Origin: Cacconaster sp964598495
Lineage (GTDB): Bacteria > Bacteroidota > Bacteroidia > Bacteroidales > UBA932
Assembly (NCBI GenBank): GCA_964598495.1
Contig: CAZRBY010000003.1
Location: 66,847 to 130,846 of the forward strand
Direction: 5' to 3'
Length of the DNA stretch: 64,000 nucleotides
Numbering within the stretch: the stretch's first letter is position 1; each line of letters starts with the position of its first letter. The notes under the pieces are model-generated. The model searched no databases, had not been told where the DNA came from, and saw only the letters and a program-made list of their open reading frames with translations. Both the position numbers and the translations under genes were made by a program. Positions 62,744 to 64,000 of the stretch are shown here, in pieces.

Positions 62744-63135
62744 ATCATCTGCCCATATTTGAGAATCCTGTCGAGAAACTCATATTGCTCTGTTTCGGGA
62801 TTCCGTCCGCAAAGATAACTGCTTTTGCCGTTTGTTATCAAAATGTATTTCACTTTGAGCGAAAGATTGTATCTGACGACCTGGTCCACCACTGCCCTGT
62901 CGATTGGAATATCGGGTGACTTACACTCCACAAGCATCAGAGGCTGCAGCGTTCGGTCAAACACAATTACATCAGCCCTATACTGCATTCCGTTGAATGA
63001 AAATCCCCATTCACTCGACATCAGCGGCAGAGGTACCTCCCACTCCTTCGAAAGCCAGACAATAGTATCCTGGCGCACCCTTTCCTCCGGTGTGAGCTTG
63101 ACATACTTCTTTCTCAACGGATCAAAAATCTGCAT
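62740..63135 (-). CDS. Stand-alone PD-(D/E)XK protein (HsdR N-terminal-like)
   Basis: From the ATG at 63135 the 131-residue protein matches the N-terminal domain of type I restriction endonucleases (HSDR_N): ERVRQDTIVWLSKEWEVPL, QYRADVIVFDRTLQPLMLVECKSPD, where D and E-x-K form the PD-(D/E)XK nuclease site, and VVDQVVRYNLSLKVKYILIT. No hsdM, hsdS or helicase is near, so it is not a full restriction system; in Bacteroidetes such single-domain proteins occur next to housekeeping genes. The ORF can be extended to 63216, but the fold begins after the chosen start. Confidence 0.85.
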   Translation of the reverse strand: MQIFDPLRKKYVKLTPEERVRQDTIVWLSKEWEVPLPLMSSEWGFSFNGMQYRADVIVFDRTLQPLMLVECKSPDIPIDRAVVDQVVRYNLSLKVKYILITNGKSSYLCGRNPETEQYEFLDRILKYGQMI

Positions 63136-63182
63136 TTCTCTCCATATCTTTAATGCGAAGATAACATTTTTCGTTAAAACAA

Positions 63183-63208
63183 CGAAGGTGGCCGTGCAGC
63201 CACCCTCG
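63183..63208 (-). terminator. Terminator between the surface-protein and HsdR_N genes
   Basis: GGTGGC/GCCACC (63187-63192 and 63199-63204) with a CGTGCA loop, extended to CGA/TCG across one mismatch, gives a 10-bp stem. Read on the minus strand it is followed by TTGTTTT, 40 bp past the stop of the gene at 63250. Confidence 0.65.
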
Positions 63209-63249
63209 TGAATCATTCAAGCTTTAACGCGTTCTATCAGAGTCACCTG

Positions 63250-64000
63250 CTAATTGAATGCTAACACAAAGTTCGGATCTAACAGTTGTGCGGCAGTTGC
63301 TTGTGCATAATAATATGTCGGGAACACATTGCCCTGTCTTAAGCTGAAGTACAATGTAGTGCTTGGTGTCATTGCAGCGGCATGTGTTGCAGATGTAATC
63401 GTAATTTCCGGAGCAGCACTATTTGTACCATTCAGCGTGAAATTGCCTATTACAGTCTGATAACCGCTATCTATATAAACATTTAAATTATTATATGTGG
63501 GCCACCCACTCAATCCGGAAACATTGACATTCGTAAATTTATTCGCATGAATAGTAACCGGTACGGGAGTCATCTCAGGTGCGGCCACATTATGACTGAT
63601 GACAGCTGTACGTGTACCGCCAAAAGTTGTAGTGGTAAGAGGAATTGTAACAGTCGTCTGTGTTGTCGGAGGCAAGTTAATCTCGGTCTGCCCGGCATAA
63701 CTTCCACTTCCCACCAAGCCCTCAGTAAGATTAATTCTTAAGGGCTCATTAAGTTTATTGACAGTGAATGTGAGCGTAACAGCTCTGCCCGCGCCATACA
63801 TATCTCCATTTGCCAACAGCGCATTGGTAATAGTTAGCGGTATCCTGATGAAAAAGTCGGTTCCGTCATTGAAATATTTATTGGTGACGTAAACATGAAT
63901 CTCGTCATCAGTAGTAGAGGTTACTCCTTCATTGGTCTCCATCCAACAGGTTATCCTCTTGTGCCCCGGATAAGTAGGTGAAGCGGACAAACCTAAGTAT
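63250..64000 (-). CDS. Unrecognised beta-rich surface protein, N-terminal part outside window
   Basis: The frame is open to the window edge; a TTG at 63990 is not a convincing start, because codons upstream (YLG) continue the frame. The visible 250 residues are rich in Thr, Asn, Val and Ile, with beta-strand-like blocks: DEIHVYVTNKYFNDGTDFFI, AVTLTFTVNKLNEPLRINLT, TVTIPLTTTTFGGT and ITITSATHAAAMTPSTTLYF. This composition fits a fimbrillin-like or DUF1735-type extracellular beta-sandwich, but no family can be named. It has its own terminator. Confidence 0.55.
   Translation of the reverse strand, partial: YLGLSASPTYPGHKRITCWMETNEGVTSTTDDEIHVYVTNKYFNDGTDFFIRIPLTITNALLANGDMYGAGRAVTLTFTVNKLNEPLRINLTEGLVGSGSYAGQTEINLPPTTQTTVTIPLTTTTFGGTRTAVISHNVAAPEMTPVPVTIHANKFTNVNVSGLSGWPTYNNLNVYIDSGYQTVIGNFTLNGTNSAAPEITITSATHAAAMTPSTTLYFSLRQGNVFPTYYYAQATAAQLLDPNFVLAFN

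Noticed and set aside
62740..63135. Type I restriction-modification system
   Set aside because: Only the HsdR N-terminal-like domain is present; there is no helicase part, HsdM or HsdS.

Overview
The window looks like a draft chromosomal contig from a member of the order Bacteroidales; the family cannot be fixed from sequence alone. The evidence is a SusC/SusD (RagA/RagB) pair, a Bacteroidales-type Mfa1/Mfa2 (type V) pilus operon, many short lipoprotein signal peptides, promoters of the Bacteroidetes form TTTG-N19-TAnnTTTG, almost no Shine-Dalgarno sequences, and an S46 dipeptidyl-peptidase. Two runs of N (55027-55117 and 60140-60149) show it is scaffolded; the larger run interrupts an M16 peptidase gene. 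No phage, IS element or CRISPR array was found.

Layout. 1-4006 (+): end of pdxJ, an OmpH/Skp-like protein, purC, and a LysM plus periplasmic-binding-protein-like gene. 3999-12735 (-): a housekeeping run read right to left: rubrerythrin, SDR oxidoreductase, Gate-domain membrane protein, thioredoxin reductase, BamD, omega-like RNA polymerase subunit, RecN, NagB and aminopeptidase P. A Fur/PerR regulator (-) and a GDPD lipoprotein (+) follow. 14191-27700: PriA without a visible winged-helix domain, tRNA-Phe with a hairpin-rich flank, a DPP11-type S46 peptidase, a TPR protein, GyrA, a divergent ClpC-like ATPase (+), and a GNAT-like protein coupled to a HerA-like (YjgR/DUF853) ATPase. 27731-30222: an accessory island with two short ORFs and a lipoprotein that joins a fimbrillin-like N-terminus to a C-type-lectin/FISUMP-like C-terminus; its last 60 codons resemble the variable region of diversity-generating retroelement (DGR) targets, and a run of four inverted repeats follows. 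30223-38064 (+): an aldo/keto reductase with two ferredoxin motifs, then SusC, SusD and an S9 peptidase lipoprotein, best read as a peptide-uptake operon. 38258-45277 (-): a four-gene type V pilus operon. 45598-49203 (+): indolepyruvate oxidoreductase subunits and a beta-helix exported protein. 49326-63216: transglutaminase-like lipoprotein, CutC, DUF2147, an unknown membrane protein, M16 peptidase, an orphan LysR-type HTH, a GT2 glycosyltransferase, a DUF6515-like protein, GalE, CCA-adding enzyme and a stand-alone PD-(D/E)XK (HsdR_N) protein. 63250-64000: the C-terminal part of an unrecognised beta-rich surface protein.

How the genes fit together. Several products point to growth on peptides and amino acids: the Asp/Glu-type dipeptidyl-peptidase, the SusCD/S9 operon, M16 and M24 peptidases, a transglutaminase-fold protein, and indolepyruvate oxidoreductase for aromatic 2-oxoacids. 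The rubrerythrin/PerR/thioredoxin reductase group fits an anaerobe coping with oxygen. The most unusual features are the DGR-target-like lipoprotein with its hairpin flank, the ClpC-like ATPase whose first AAA+ ring has lost its usual pore loop and Walker B glutamate, the PriA lacking a winged helix, the repeat and hairpin cluster behind tRNA-Phe, and a strong hairpin between the major pilin and its anchor gene.
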